Assembly (NCBI RefSeq): GCF_009765755.1
Contig: NZ_LMUV01000011.1
Location: forward strand, 515,140-579,139
Direction: 5' to 3'
From: Rhodanobacter sp. L36
GTDB taxonomy: Bacteria; Pseudomonadota; Gammaproteobacteria; Xanthomonadales; Rhodanobacteraceae
Length of the DNA: 64,000 nt
In this document: piece after piece, positions 44,639-54,415 of the stretch
How positions within the stretch are numbered: position 1 is the first letter of the stretch
Layout: every line of letters starts with the position of its first letter
Position numbers and translations under genes: made by a program
Notes under the pieces: generated by a model
Database searches by the model: none
What the model was told of the DNA's origin: nothing
Seen by the model: only the letters and a program-made list of their open reading frames with translations

Positions 44639-47600
44639 ATGAACAAGATCTATAGCAAAGTGTGGAACAGCGCCTTGGGTCAGCTGGTTGTGGCGTCTGA
44701 ACTAGCTAGCAGCGCTCGCTCAGGATCTACATGCGGGACGGGCCAAACACGCTCACCGTTCGCCCTGGCTTTAACGATGATCGGTTTCGCTGTTGCTGTC
44801 GGTGTGAGTGCACCTGCCTCAGCGCAAGTATTTATTGATGATGGTACGGACGGAACGTGCGCGGTCATCACGGACACTACCGTGAACGTCTTTTCCGGAA
44901 GCGTGGTGAACAGCAAATGCAACACCAACGTCGCAACACAGACAGACCATTCGACTTTTTTTGGACCTGCCGGATCGGCTGGTACGGGTTCAAACAGTCT
45001 CAGCCTTGGCGGATTGCTTTACGTCAATAGCACCGGCTCAATCATCGACGGTCTCGCACTGAACAATCAGAAGCTGACAGCATTGGCCAACGGTTCCGTA
45101 GCTCCGGGAAGCACCGACGGTGTTAATGGTGGGGAACTTTACAGCACGGGCAATGGCTTGCTGACCGCACTCGGCGGTACAGGTGGCGCCATTAGTACGA
45201 CTGGAGTCATCACGGCACCGAGCTACGCGCTTTCGACGGGAACAGCTACCAGCGTGGGTAGCGCGCTGCTTAATATCGATACGTTTGGTCTCAAATACTT
45301 TCGGGCCAATTCCACGGGAACAGCAGCCAGCGCGACAGGCGCTAACGGCATCGCTATTGGCAATGCATCTGTCGCATCGGGTGCCGGCGCAATCAGCTTT
45401 GGCGCAAGTTCGTCTGCCGCAGCAGCGGGTGCGTTAAGTTTCGGAAATGGCGCTATTTCGGCAACCAACGGCGATTTGGCAGTCGGCAATAACACCAACG
45501 CCTCCGGCGGGGGCTTGGGGTCGATCGCGATCGGTACGGGAGCAAAAGCCCTGACCAGCGCAGTCGTCATCGGTAATGGCGCAACGGGATCATCTCCTGG
45601 CGGCACACCCGTGGCCATCGGGTTCAGTGCTAACGCCGTGAGTACCTCGGGCAGTGGGATTGCGATCGGCGACTGGTCCAAGGCGTCAGGCATTGGGGCG
45701 ATTGCGATCGGGGGTCAGCCGGCCGGAAATTACACTGCTGGTCAATCAACACTTGCAATCGGCAACCGAAGCGTTGCGCTGGGGAATACCAGCAGCAGCA
45801 ACGGCAGTGACAGTGTGGCGGTCGGCAGCGGTGCGATCACTGCATCAGCGGCTGCAGCAAGTGTTGCTCTAGGCTCGGGTGCATCGGCCCAAAATTCTAA
45901 CGATGTGGCACTGGGTGCGAAGAGTGTTACTGCCGCGCCGACGACCGGTGTGACAGCCTTGTACGGCGCCTCTGCTGCGGGGGTCGCCAAAGCAGCTTCC
46001 GGCGTCGTGTCTGTGGGCTCCCTCGGTAACGAACGTCAGATCAGCAACGTCGCCGCCGGTGTGATTTCTGCCACCAGCACGGATGCGGTCAATGGCTCGC
46101 AGTTGAATTCCGTGGCGACGGGCGTCAACAAAGAAGGCGCGGCTGCTGCAGCCGCATTGGGCGGTGGCAGCACTTACAACAGTGCAACCGGTGTGATCTC
46201 GACGCCGAGCTACACAACCTACAATGCGGATGGCAGCACTGGCACGGTAAACAATGTTGGTGCGGCACTGGCTGCAGTGAACAGTTCGGGCATCAAGTAT
46301 TTCCACGCCAATTCCACGGACCTTGATAGCGAAGCGACGGGCACGGATTCGGTGGCCATCGGTCCGGACAGCCAATCGAATGGGGCCAACAGCCTTGCTG
46401 CGGGCACCGGAGCATTGGCTGCAGATGCGAATGACACCGCCGTCGGTTCGGGAGCGACAACTTTCACCGGTGGCGGCAATACAGCCTTGGGTGCGGGTTC
46501 GAACGCGGGTAGTGCCCTCGGGGACGACACGGCGGTTGGTAACAATGCCAGCGCAATCGGCGGTGATAGCGTTGCCCTTGGGAACAACACGCGGACCGTC
46601 GGTGCCAACGGCGTAACGATCGGCTCTAACGCCACAGTCAATTTCGACAACGATGTTGCACTGGGCTCTGGCGCTCAAGATACACGCGGCGCGCTGACGG
46701 GGTACTCCGCTCCTGGCCTAACCGCAGCTCAAACTTCGTCTGGCGAAGTCAATGTCGGCAACCGTCAAATCACAGGAGTCGCGGCGGGCAGTGAAGCGAA
46801 CGACGCGGTGAATGTCAGTCAACTCGAATCAGTTGCCACCACTGCCAATAACGCTGTGCAGTACGACAACCCAGGGAAAACCAGTGTGACGCTGGGTGGT
46901 GTGGGCGCTACGACGCCAGTCACCGTGACCAACGTTGCCGATGGTGATCTCAGCCCCACCAGCTCGGACGCGGTGAACGGCTCGCAACTCAACACGACGA
47001 ACACGAATGTCACCAACTTGGGTACACAGGTTGACAATATTTTTGCCACAGGCACCAAGTATTTCCACGCAAATTCAACGGGGCCGGATAGCAGTCCTGT
47101 TGGTGCAGACAGTGTCGCCATCGGTAGTGGCGCGATATCCAACAACGCCGGTGACGTAGCGCTCGGGATGAATTCATTGACGGCCGCCGTAAACGTCACG
47201 CCCAGCGCAACCATCGACGGCACCGTCTATAACTTTGCCGGCGCCGGCGCAGGGGTCACGAGCGTTGTGTCCGTCGGTTCGAATGGAGCAGAACGTCAGA
47301 TCACCAATGTAGCTGCTGGCCGCGTCACTGCGACGAGCACGGATGCCGTCAATGGGAGCGAGCTGTTCGCAACGAATACCGAAGTGGGCAACATCGGCAC
47401 GGCTCTCAACAATATCAACAGTGGTAGTGGCATTAAATATTTTCGCGCCAACTCGGCACTGGCTGACGCCAGTGCGGCCGGCACAAACAGCGTGGCAATC
47501 GGTCCGACGGCTGTTGCTGCGGGCACTGCCAGTGTGGCCGAAGGCTTGGGCAGCACAGCTTGGAACGACAACAGCATCGCGATCGGCAATGGCGCGACGG

Positions 47601-50600
47601 CCGGCATCAGTGGTGACCCGACACGCATTTCGACCATCGCCATCGGCAACCAGTCGGTTGCCAGCGCGCAAAACAGCATGGCGATCGGCGATGGCTCGAA
47701 GGCCAGCGGTCCGCAAGCGACGGCCATTGGTTCCAACGCGCAGGCGACCTCCGCACAGTCAACCGCGCTTGGTCGCGGCGCCAATGCTGCTAACAATGCG
47801 ACAGCGCTTGGCATGAACGCCGTTGCCACCGGCACGCGTTCCACTGCGGTGGGACAGGGAGCCGCGGTTACGGTGAACGATGGCACGGCCATTGGGCAGA
47901 TGGCCAAGGTCACGGCTGTGGGTGGGGTTGCGCTGGGGTTGGGCAGCAGCGCGGATCGTACGGGACTGGCTGGAGCACCGGAGTTGTTCTCGGGCGTAGC
48001 AATCACGTCGACATCTGGCGCGGTGTCGGTGGGTAGCGCCGGTGGCGAGCGGCAGATCACGAATGTTGCCGGTGGCACCCAAGCGACCGATGCGGTCAAC
48101 GTGCGGCAATTGCAGACTGTGCAAGGTCAGTTGGTCAGCACGATCGGCAGCGGATACATGACCGCCAACGCGGACGGCAGTGTCTCCGGCCCAACGTTCA
48201 ACCTTACCGACATCAGTGCAACAGGTAGCCAGTCGACGTCGAGCTACAACAACGTTGGCGATGCACTCAGCGGCTTGAACACCAACATTGATAACGTCGA
48301 CAACCTGGTCAATGGCATTACGGCAGGCGGCGGCATCAAGTATTTCCACGCCAACTCGGCGCTTGCGGACTCAGCGGCGTCAGGTACCGACAGCGTAGCG
48401 GTCGGACCGCTGGCTAACGCTGTCGGCAGCAATAGTGTTGCTGTTGGTAACGGCGCGGCAGCCCATACTGCCGACGACGTCGCCATCGGCTCAGCTTCGT
48501 CGACGGCTGCAACCACCGTTGTGTCCGGCGCAACGATCGGGGGTGTCAGCTATGCCTTCGCCGGTGCGACGCCGGACGGTGCATTCTCGGTCGGTTCGGT
48601 CGGTCACGAGCGTCAGATTCAGAACGTGGCGGCGGGGCGATTGACCAGTACAAGCACGGATGCCGTCAACGGCAGCGAGCTCTTCGCCACGAACCAACAG
48701 GTGACTCAGAACACCACGGACATCAGCACCATCAACGATGGTGGCGGTATCAAGTACTTCCATACCAATTCGACGCTCGGCGACTCGACGCCGACCGGTG
48801 CAAACAGCGTGGCGATCGGACCGGAAGCCAACGCTGTGGGCGGTAACAGCGTGGCGGCAGGTAATGGAGCGACGGCCACCAACGTTGATGACGTGGCGAT
48901 CGGTGCGGCTTCAGTTACTGCGACAACCACAGCGGTTACCGGGGCAAGTATTGGTGGGGTCAACTATGTTTTCGCTGGCGCTACACCGGATGGCGCGTTT
49001 TCGGTCGGATCTGCGGGTCATGAGCGCCAAGTGCAGAACGTCGCGGCGGGCAGGCTGAGCGGCACTTCGACGGATGCCGTCAATGGTAGCCAGCTGTTCG
49101 CTACCAACGAGCAAGTGACACAGAACACCAACGACATTGGCAATATCGATGCGGGCGGCGGCATCAAATACTTCCACGCCAATTCGACACTCGCTGATTC
49201 GACCGCCACTGGCACGAACAGCGTGGCGATCGGACCGACCGCCGTTGCCAACTTCGCCAACGATGTCGCCGTCGGATCGGCATCGACGACCGCCGCGACA
49301 GTGGCCGCGGCTGGTGCAACGATCGGGGGTGTTAGCTATGCCTTCGCCGGTGCGACGCCGGACGGCGCGTTTTCGGTTGGTTCGGTCGGTCACGAACGTC
49401 AGGTTCAGAACGTGGCAGCCGGTCAGTTAAGTGCCTCGAGCACGGATGCTGTGAATGGCTCGCAGCTATTTGCAACCAACCAGCAGGTGACGCAGAACAC
49501 CACCGACATCGACAACATCAACAATGGCGGTGGCATCAAGTATTTTCATGCCAACTCGATCGGTGCAGACAGTCAGGCTTTGGGTGCTGATAGCGTAGCA
49601 ATCGGTGAGAATGCGATGGCCAATAACGACGGCGATGTTGCGCTGGGTGCAGGGTCCGTCACTGCGGCGTCCGTAGATACGGCCAGCGTGACGATCAACG
49701 GCGTGACCTACAATTTTGCGGGCATCAACCCCGCGAACGTGGTCAGTGTGGGCAGCGTGGGCAACGAACGCCAGCTCACCAATGTGGCAGCCGGGCAGGT
49801 GACGGCCACCAGTACCGATGCGGTCAACGGCTCCCAGCTGTATGCCACCAACCAGGCGGTGGACAACCTGGGCACCGTGGTCAGCAACATCAATAACGGA
49901 AACGCCAACAGCAAATACTTCCACGCCAACTCGACTGGCGCGGACAGCCAGGCAACCGGCACCGACGCGGTAGCCATCGGTCCGACATCTGTCGCCTCCG
50001 GTGACAACAGCATTGCTGCCGGTCATGGAAGTACGGCATCCGGCGACAACAGCACCGCGGTAGGCAACGGCAGCACGGCTTCGGGTCAGGGCAGTACAGC
50101 AGTCGGCACAGGCGCGACAGCGACCAACGACAACAGTGTGGCGATCGGCTCGGGTTCAACGACGGATCGGGACAACAGCGTCTCGGTCGGTTCGGCGGGC
50201 GATGAGCGCCAGATCACCAACGTGGCAGCCGGTACTGCAAACACCGATGCGGTGAACGTGAGCCAGTTGAAGCAGTCGGTGACGCAGGCCAACGCCAGCA
50301 ACGTTCAGTACAACAAGAACGGCGACGGCAGCGTCGACTACCACAACGTGACGCTGGATCCGGGTGGCGACCCGACCATCATCCACAACCTGGGTGCGGG
50401 CGTGGCAAATACCGATGCTGCAAACGTGGGTCAGTTGAACCAGGGCATCACGACCGCCGAGAACTGGGCCAAGAACTACACCGACCAGAAACTCAGCACG
50501 ATCAACAGCGAACTCAACACGATCGGCAACCGCGCGAACGGTGGCGTTGCTTCTGCCATGGCGATGTCCAGTCTGCCGCAGGCCTATCAGCCCAACCAGA

Positions 50601-50761
50601 GCTCGGCGGCAGTGGCCTTGGGCAATTTTCACGGTGAAACCGGCATCGCGGTCGGTGTATCGACCATCACCGAAAGCGGCCACTACATCTTCAAAGTGAA
50701 CGCCTCGACCAACACGCGCGGTGATGCTGGCGTGGGCGTCGGTGCGGCGGTGGTCTGGTAA
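44639..50761 (+). CDS. YadA-type trimeric autotransporter adhesin
   Basis: 2040-residue surface adhesin. The extended signal peptide starts MNKIYSKVWNSALGQLVVAS (the ESPR of large autotransporters), with the hydrophobic core near residues 45-60 and likely cleavage after PASAQ. The passenger alternates YadA-head repeats (SVAIGPxAxAxG), about nine HANS connectors (IKYFHANST) and about ten necks (ERQITNVAAG followed by TDAVNGSQL). A coiled-coil stalk precedes the C-terminal beta-barrel anchor (final 90 residues, from RANGGVASAMAMSSLPQAYQ). It trimerises in the outer membrane and mediates attachment or autoaggregation. The BamE/OmpA-type lipoprotein gene follows by 86 nt. Confidence 0.95.
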   Translation: MNKIYSKVWNSALGQLVVASELASSARSGSTCGTGQTRSPFALALTMIGFAVAVGVSAPASAQVFIDDGTDGTCAVITDTTVNVFSGSVVNSKCNTNVATQTDHSTFFGPAGSAGTGSNSLSLGGLLYVNSTGSIIDGLALNNQKLTALANGSVAPGSTDGVNGGELYSTGNGLLTALGGTGGAISTTGVITAPSYALSTGTATSVGSALLNIDTFGLKYFRANSTGTAASATGANGIAIGNASVASGAGAISFGASSSAAAAGALSFGNGAISATNGDLAVGNNTNASGGGLGSIAIGTGAKALTSAVVIGNGATGSSPGGTPVAIGFSANAVSTSGSGIAIGDWSKASGIGAIAIGGQPAGNYTAGQSTLAIGNRSVALGNTSSSNGSDSVAVGSGAITASAAAASVALGSGASAQNSNDVALGAKSVTAAPTTGVTALYGASAAGVAKAASGVVSVGSLGNERQISNVAAGVISATSTDAVNGSQLNSVATGVNKEGAAAAAALGGGSTYNSATGVISTPSYTTYNADGSTGTVNNVGAALAAVNSSGIKYFHANSTDLDSEATGTDSVAIGPDSQSNGANSLAAGTGALAADANDTAVGSGATTFTGGGNTALGAGSNAGSALGDDTAVGNNASAIGGDSVALGNNTRTVGANGVTIGSNATVNFDNDVALGSGAQDTRGALTGYSAPGLTAAQTSSGEVNVGNRQITGVAAGSEANDAVNVSQLESVATTANNAVQYDNPGKTSVTLGGVGATTPVTVTNVADGDLSPTSSDAVNGSQLNTTNTNVTNLGTQVDNIFATGTKYFHANSTGPDSSPVGADSVAIGSGAISNNAGDVALGMNSLTAAVNVTPSATIDGTVYNFAGAGAGVTSVVSVGSNGAERQITNVAAGRVTATSTDAVNGSELFATNTEVGNIGTALNNINSGSGIKYFRANSALADASAAGTNSVAIGPTAVAAGTASVAEGLGSTAWNDNSIAIGNGATAGISGDPTRISTIAIGNQSVASAQNSMAIGDGSKASGPQATAIGSNAQATSAQSTALGRGANAANNATALGMNAVATGTRSTAVGQGAAVTVNDGTAIGQMAKVTAVGGVALGLGSSADRTGLAGAPELFSGVAITSTSGAVSVGSAGGERQITNVAGGTQATDAVNVRQLQTVQGQLVSTIGSGYMTANADGSVSGPTFNLTDISATGSQSTSSYNNVGDALSGLNTNIDNVDNLVNGITAGGGIKYFHANSALADSAASGTDSVAVGPLANAVGSNSVAVGNGAAAHTADDVAIGSASSTAATTVVSGATIGGVSYAFAGATPDGAFSVGSVGHERQIQNVAAGRLTSTSTDAVNGSELFATNQQVTQNTTDISTINDGGGIKYFHTNSTLGDSTPTGANSVAIGPEANAVGGNSVAAGNGATATNVDDVAIGAASVTATTTAVTGASIGGVNYVFAGATPDGAFSVGSAGHERQVQNVAAGRLSGTSTDAVNGSQLFATNEQVTQNTNDIGNIDAGGGIKYFHANSTLADSTATGTNSVAIGPTAVANFANDVAVGSASTTAATVAAAGATIGGVSYAFAGATPDGAFSVGSVGHERQVQNVAAGQLSASSTDAVNGSQLFATNQQVTQNTTDIDNINNGGGIKYFHANSIGADSQALGADSVAIGENAMANNDGDVALGAGSVTAASVDTASVTINGVTYNFAGINPANVVSVGSVGNERQLTNVAAGQVTATSTDAVNGSQLYATNQAVDNLGTVVSNINNGNANSKYFHANSTGADSQATGTDAVAIGPTSVASGDNSIAAGHGSTASGDNSTAVGNGSTASGQGSTAVGTGATATNDNSVAIGSGSTTDRDNSVSVGSAGDERQITNVAAGTANTDAVNVSQLKQSVTQANASNVQYNKNGDGSVDYHNVTLDPGGDPTIIHNLGAGVANTDAANVGQLNQGITTAENWAKNYTDQKLSTINSELNTIGNRANGGVASAMAMSSLPQAYQPNQSSAAVALGNFHGETGIAVGVSTITESGHYIFKVNASTNTRGDAGVGVGAAVVW
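48326..49897 (+). repeat. Intragenic tandem repeats in the adhesin passenger
   Basis: Blocks opening with GGGIKYFH start at 48326, 48740, 49154 and 49526, with periods of 414, 414 and 372 bp (138, 138 and 124 residues). Each block contains a head stretch, then FAGATPDGAFSVGS (absent from the last), a neck and FATNxQVTQN. Such near-identical units can recombine and change passenger length. Confidence 0.85.
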
Positions 50762-50776
50762 TTCCGATGACGGCGG

Positions 50777-50796
50777 CGCTTTCCGGTCGGAAAGCG
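50777..50796. terminator. Hairpin between the adhesin and the lipoprotein gene
   Basis: Perfect arms CGCTTTCCG / CGGAAAGCG with a 2-nt loop, 16 nt after the adhesin stop. No U-tract, so it more likely tunes or protects the upstream mRNA than blocks readthrough. Confidence 0.45.
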
Positions 50797-50847
50797 TCGA
50801 TCACTTGAACGGCGCGCAGACATGCGCGCCTACATAGCGAGAACAAC

Positions 50848-51693
50848 ATGCATAGTTCATTGGCAAGAAGCGTTGGGATGATGGCCGTGTTGCTGGTTGC
50901 AGGCACGTTGGGTGCCTGCGGAAACATCAGCCACAAGATTGCTGCCGATGGCAGCAGCGCGGAACAACTGGTGTGGCCATCGCCCGACAGCACGACGCCG
51001 ATCCACAAGAACGGCACGTTTCCAGACGTGTCCGACTTGCGGCTCATCAAGCCCGGCATGAATAAACATCAGATCGCGCAGTTGATCGGCACGCCGCATT
51101 TCAGCGAAGGCGTTTGGGGCGTGCGCGAATGGAACTACCTCTTCAACTTCCGCAAGCATGGCTCGAATGAAGTGACGCAATGTCAGTACAAGGTGCTGTT
51201 CGACGAGCAGAAATTGTCGCGCAGTTTCTACTGGCAGCCACAAACCTGTGCGGCGATGCTGGATGAGCCGATGCACGAGCGGCACGAAGCGAAGGAGGAG
51301 GTCTTTACGTTATCCACTGATGCGCTGTTCGCGTTCGATAAATCAGCGGTCGGCGATATCAAGTCAGGAGGTCTCGAACAACTCGATACGCTGGCAGCTC
51401 AGATCGTCGCGAAAGATGGCCAAGTCCGGCATATCCACATCGTTGGCTACACTGACCGGCTCGGCGGCGCCGCCTACAACGACAACTTGTCGGATCGCCG
51501 GGCTAAATCGGTCATGCAATATCTCATGAAGCGCGGTGTGTCAGACCAATACATTAATGCCGAGGGTCGTGGCATGAACGAGCCCGTAAAGGAATGCCAG
51601 GATGCTGATCGCAACACACTGATCGCCTGCCTGATGCCAAACCGCAGGGTTGAGATTCGTGTAGAAGGCATTGCAAACAGCGACACACATTGA
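50848..51693 (+). CDS. BamE-like / OmpA-like lipoprotein
   Basis: 281-residue lipoprotein with lipobox GACG at about residues 22-25. An N-terminal SmpA/OmlA (BamE-like) module spans about 60-135 (LIKPGMNKHQIAQLIGTPHF, then VREWNYLFNF). A C-terminal OmpA peptidoglycan-binding domain spans about 150-275 (HIVGYTDRLGGAAYNDNLSD, then NRRVEIRV). Lying right after the adhesin, it probably helps assemble the trimer in the outer membrane or tether it to the wall; OmpA-family partners are known next to other trimeric autotransporters. Confidence 0.88.
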   Translation: MHSSLARSVGMMAVLLVAGTLGACGNISHKIAADGSSAEQLVWPSPDSTTPIHKNGTFPDVSDLRLIKPGMNKHQIAQLIGTPHFSEGVWGVREWNYLFNFRKHGSNEVTQCQYKVLFDEQKLSRSFYWQPQTCAAMLDEPMHERHEAKEEVFTLSTDALFAFDKSAVGDIKSGGLEQLDTLAAQIVAKDGQVRHIHIVGYTDRLGGAAYNDNLSDRRAKSVMQYLMKRGVSDQYINAEGRGMNEPVKECQDADRNTLIACLMPNRRVEIRVEGIANSDTH

Positions 51694-51819
51694 CTCCATG
51701 CGACAAGCGCAAATGACGATGAATGATTGCTCCATTCAATCTAGCCCGGTTCAAACCCTGAAAATTCCAGAAGCTCTCGCTTTCAGCGCGATTGGTTAAG
51801 GTGTTCGATCACGCGAAAC

Positions 51820-51843
51820 GTCCGCTTTCGACCCAAAGCGGAT
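51820..51843 (+). repeat. 24-nt hairpin repeat, copy e
   Basis: GTCCGCTTT, CGACCC, AAAGCGGAT. It ends 40 nt before the start at 51884. Downstream text TGTCACGAG recurs after copy i. Confidence 0.85.
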
Positions 51844-51883
51844 CTTTCTATGCTGGTGTCACGAGGGTCAAGGGGAAGCTCGA

Positions 51884-52087
51884 ATGGGTGACAAAATCGC
51901 AACTACGGTGTTCTGGCTGATTGCCGGTTCGCTCGTCATCTTTGGTTTGGTCGCGCTCGCGGGTTTCCCATTTCGTAGCTTGGAACTCTGACAACTAGTG
52001 GTAGGCCTGCTCTGCGCCATCGCCTTGATGTTTGGCCTTCGCCAGTGGGTGCAGATTCTGCGTGGAAAGCGGCGCGCGGGTGGCTGA
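51884..52087 (+). pseudogene. Small two-helix membrane protein split by an in-frame TGA
   Basis: AAGGGGAAG lies 7 nt before ATG 51884. The first part encodes 35 residues with one membrane helix (TVFWLIAGSLVIFGLVALAG) and stops at TGA 51989-51991. The same frame continues for 31 codons with a second helix (LVVGLLCAIALMFGL) and a basic end (ILRGKRRAGG) to the stop at 52085. The parts together look like one 67-residue protein in which a sense codon, perhaps TGG, became TGA. Alternatives are a 35-residue protein or sequencing error. Confidence 0.55.
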
Positions 52088-52094
52088 CCGAGAG

Positions 52095-52118
52095 GTCCGC
52101 TTCCGACCCAAAGCGGAC
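52095..52118 (+). repeat. 24-nt hairpin repeat, copy f
   Basis: GTCCGCTTC, CGACCC, AAAGCGGAC; begins 7 nt after the previous stop and ends 27 nt before the next small frame. Confidence 0.85.
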
Positions 52119-52145
52119 CTGGCGCGAAAAGCAACGGACGGCCCT

Positions 52146-52268
52146 ATGCGACGGATATTGCGTGGATTGGCGACATTGGGATTTATATGCGCGCACCTGC
52201 AGACTCTTTCAGCACAATCTCTTACAGCTGGTCAAAAAACGGACATGGCTGCGGCGATGCGGCCATAG
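52146..52268 (+). CDS. Short secreted-type open frame, possibly a truncated gene
   Basis: 40 codons from ATG 52146. The first 24 residues form a plausible signal peptide (MRRILRGLATLGFICAHLQT, then LSAQ), leaving only 16 residues of mature chain. It may be the start of a gene that has lost the rest, or a real small peptide. The ribosome site is weak. The remaining sequence to 52382 contains only the degenerate repeat copy g. Confidence 0.25.
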   Translation: MRRILRGLATLGFICAHLQTLSAQSLTAGQKTDMAAAMRP

Positions 52269-52299
52269 AGCTGCTCATTCGCTAGCGCTGCGAACGTAC

Positions 52300-52320
52300 T
52301 GTCCACTTCGACTCATAGAA
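52300..52320 (+). repeat. 24-nt hairpin repeat, degenerate copy g
   Basis: TGTCCACTT, CGACTC, ATAGAA: left arm and loop recognisable, right arm lost. It lies just past the 3' end of the convergent dehydrogenase. Confidence 0.4.
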
Positions 52321-52382
52321 TTTCGGAAGCGCTATCGTGTCGATTTTTACGAAACGACTTCCACGCAAGGTGTGACTACCAT

Positions 52383-53306
52383 TTAGCGGAATACAATGCC
52401 CGTTAACCCCTCGGATGCGTTCCAAAGCTTCGAGGCCACGCTCACGTCCAACGCCTGTGATTCGATCTTTCCTGGGCCCGGCGGCCCTTTGAATTCCTTG
52501 AAGCCCTGCGGGCCAAAATATTGACCACCCTTCACTCCAGGCATCGTTGCAGCCATCAGTGTAGGCAGCGCTCCCGCAGCGGCCGATTGACCCATGAGAC
52601 TTTTTGCGACAGGGATAATAGTGCGCAAGAAAATATTTGCCTTGGGCGCCGGACCGTTGGCAAACAGGTCCGTACGCGCGAAACCCGGATGCGCTGCGAC
52701 ACTGGTCAAGTCCCAGCCATTCGCATTGCTTCGTCGATCAAGCTCGAGCGCGAACATGAGCATGGCGAGCTTGGACTGAGAATAAACCGGGAATGGCTTG
52801 TACCCATGCTCGTAGTTGAGATCGTCGAGCTGGATTGCGCCTGTGCGGTGCCCGAAGCTGGACAACTGAACCACGCGCGCTTTCGCTGCGCTTAAAAGTG
52901 GTCGAAGTCTCGCAGTCAGCGCGAAATGAGAGAGATAGTTGGTGCCAAACTGCAACTCGAACCCGTCCGCCGTGGTCCCGCGATCATGCGGCGCCATGAT
53001 GCCTGCGTTATTTACCAGCATGTTGATTGGCCGACCTGCGGCGAGCATGCGGTTAGCGAAATTCTGAATCGAAGTCAGACTGGCCATGTCAGCGAGTTCG
53101 AATCGGACGTTCGCATTTTTATGTTTCTGGCGGATCCATGCTTCCGCATGGCGCCCTTTGGTCGGATTGCGTCCAGCCAAGATGACGTCAGCCTTCGCGG
53201 CAGCCAATCCCAGCGCGGTCTCAAGTCCAAGACCGCCAGTTGCACCGGTGATGATGGCCAGTTTGCCGGATTGATCGGGGATGCTTTCAGCAGTCCAGGT
53301 CGTCAT
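52383..53306 (-). CDS. Short-chain dehydrogenase/reductase (retinol-dehydrogenase-like)
   Basis: 307-residue NAD(P)-dependent oxidoreductase from ATG 53306 (AAGGA 9 nt upstream). Cofactor motif TGATGGLG, NNAG, catalytic serine in VVQLSSFG and the YSQSK active-site pair. The lengthened C-terminus with PGVKGGQYFGPQG resembles the WWOX/retinol-dehydrogenase-like SDRs common in actinobacteria and proteobacteria. Substrate unknown. A second SDR lies 202 bp upstream on the same strand. Confidence 0.9.
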   Translation of the reverse strand: MTTWTAESIPDQSGKLAIITGATGGLGLETALGLAAAKADVILAGRNPTKGRHAEAWIRQKHKNANVRFELADMASLTSIQNFANRMLAAGRPINMLVNNAGIMAPHDRGTTADGFELQFGTNYLSHFALTARLRPLLSAAKARVVQLSSFGHRTGAIQLDDLNYEHGYKPFPVYSQSKLAMLMFALELDRRSNANGWDLTSVAAHPGFARTDLFANGPAPKANIFLRTIIPVAKSLMGQSAAAGALPTLMAATMPGVKGGQYFGPQGFKEFKGPPGPGKIESQALDVSVASKLWNASEGLTGIVFR

Positions 53307-53508
53307 GTCTGTATTCCTTCGTATTGAAGTTTCATCACGTGTTTGCATTTGGCCGACAAGCGCTCGCTCTTCTCCATGCGGAGAGGCCGCACTCGGCTCA
53401 ATGCGTCGCGATCGTCATTGCGTGTCGGAGATGTCGCCGACGAACCTGTGGCCATGGGCGCCGCTTTCCACGCTTGCTGTCGACGAGGGAGACGGGCAGT
53501 GGCAGTGA

Positions 53509-54351
53509 TCAAGCGCTCACCGGGAAGTTGGTCGAGCCTGCCTCATCCTTTTGCGCTTCAATTGAAGCCAAACGATCCGACAACGCCTTCTGAATAATCG
53601 TGTAAGCATCGCTGCCCATCACGATCCGCTTCGGCGCAGGTTCCTGATCGACGCTGGCAATGATTTTTGCCGACACCTTTTCCGGATCACCCGGAGCGGG
53701 GCGCGATGTGTCTTTGATCATCACGTAGACGAAAGCTGCGGGCGTGCCTTTGTAAGCGTCCATTTGTTTGCCGAGCTTGACGCTGCCGCCGCGGAAGTTG
53801 GTACGGGCCCCACCTGGCTCGATGATGGTGACGCCGATATTGAAGGGGGCAAGCTCTAGGCCGATCGAGTCTAGGAAACCTTCAAGACCCCACTTGCTTG
53901 CGTGGTAAAGCGAACCTCCTGGAAGTGTCGCCTGACCACCAAAAGTCGACAGGCCGAGGATGCGTCCACCGCCTTGCGCTCGCAGATGGGGTAAAGCTGC
54001 GCGGATCAGCATGATCGGGCCGACCAGATTGGTGTTCAGCTGATGAATGATCTGCTCGTCGCTCAGTTCTTCGGCGGCGCCGAAGAGGCCGTAGCCGGCA
54101 TTGCTTACCAAGACGTCGATCCGGCCGAGCTGCGCGAACGCCTGATCCACGACCTGCTGAATCTCGGACGTGTCCGTCATGTCGAGATGGCTCAGCCAAA
54201 GCTGATCGCCGTACTTCTGCTTGAGGTCGTTCATCGCCTCCATTTGGCGAACGGTGCCCGCCACGCGATCGCCGCGCGCGAGCAGTTGTTCCGTCATGTG
54301 TCGGCCGAAACCGCTGTTCACACCAGTGATGAGCCAAGTTCTTTGTGCCAT
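53509..54351 (-). CDS. Short-chain dehydrogenase/reductase
   Basis: 280-residue classical SDR from ATG 54351 (GGAG 7 nt upstream). Motifs: TGVNSGFG, SNAGYG, STFGGQ with the catalytic Ser, and YHASK. The sequence after the active site (VTIIEPGGARTNFRGG) is typical of the oxidoreductases that sit beside AraC regulators in many bacteria. Divergent from the AraC gene, with paired palindromes between, so it is likely that regulator's target. Confidence 0.9.
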   Translation of the reverse strand: MAQRTWLITGVNSGFGRHMTEQLLARGDRVAGTVRQMEAMNDLKQKYGDQLWLSHLDMTDTSEIQQVVDQAFAQLGRIDVLVSNAGYGLFGAAEELSDEQIIHQLNTNLVGPIMLIRAALPHLRAQGGGRILGLSTFGGQATLPGGSLYHASKWGLEGFLDSIGLELAPFNIGVTIIEPGGARTNFRGGSVKLGKQMDAYKGTPAAFVYVMIKDTSRPAPGDPEKVSAKIIASVDQEPAPKRIVMGSDAYTIIQKALSDRLASIEAQKDEAGSTNFPVSA

Positions 54352-54415
54352 ATCAATCTCCGTGCATGAGCGTCGAGGAAGCTCGACCATGTGATTGATG
54401 GTAAGGTGGCTTGGT

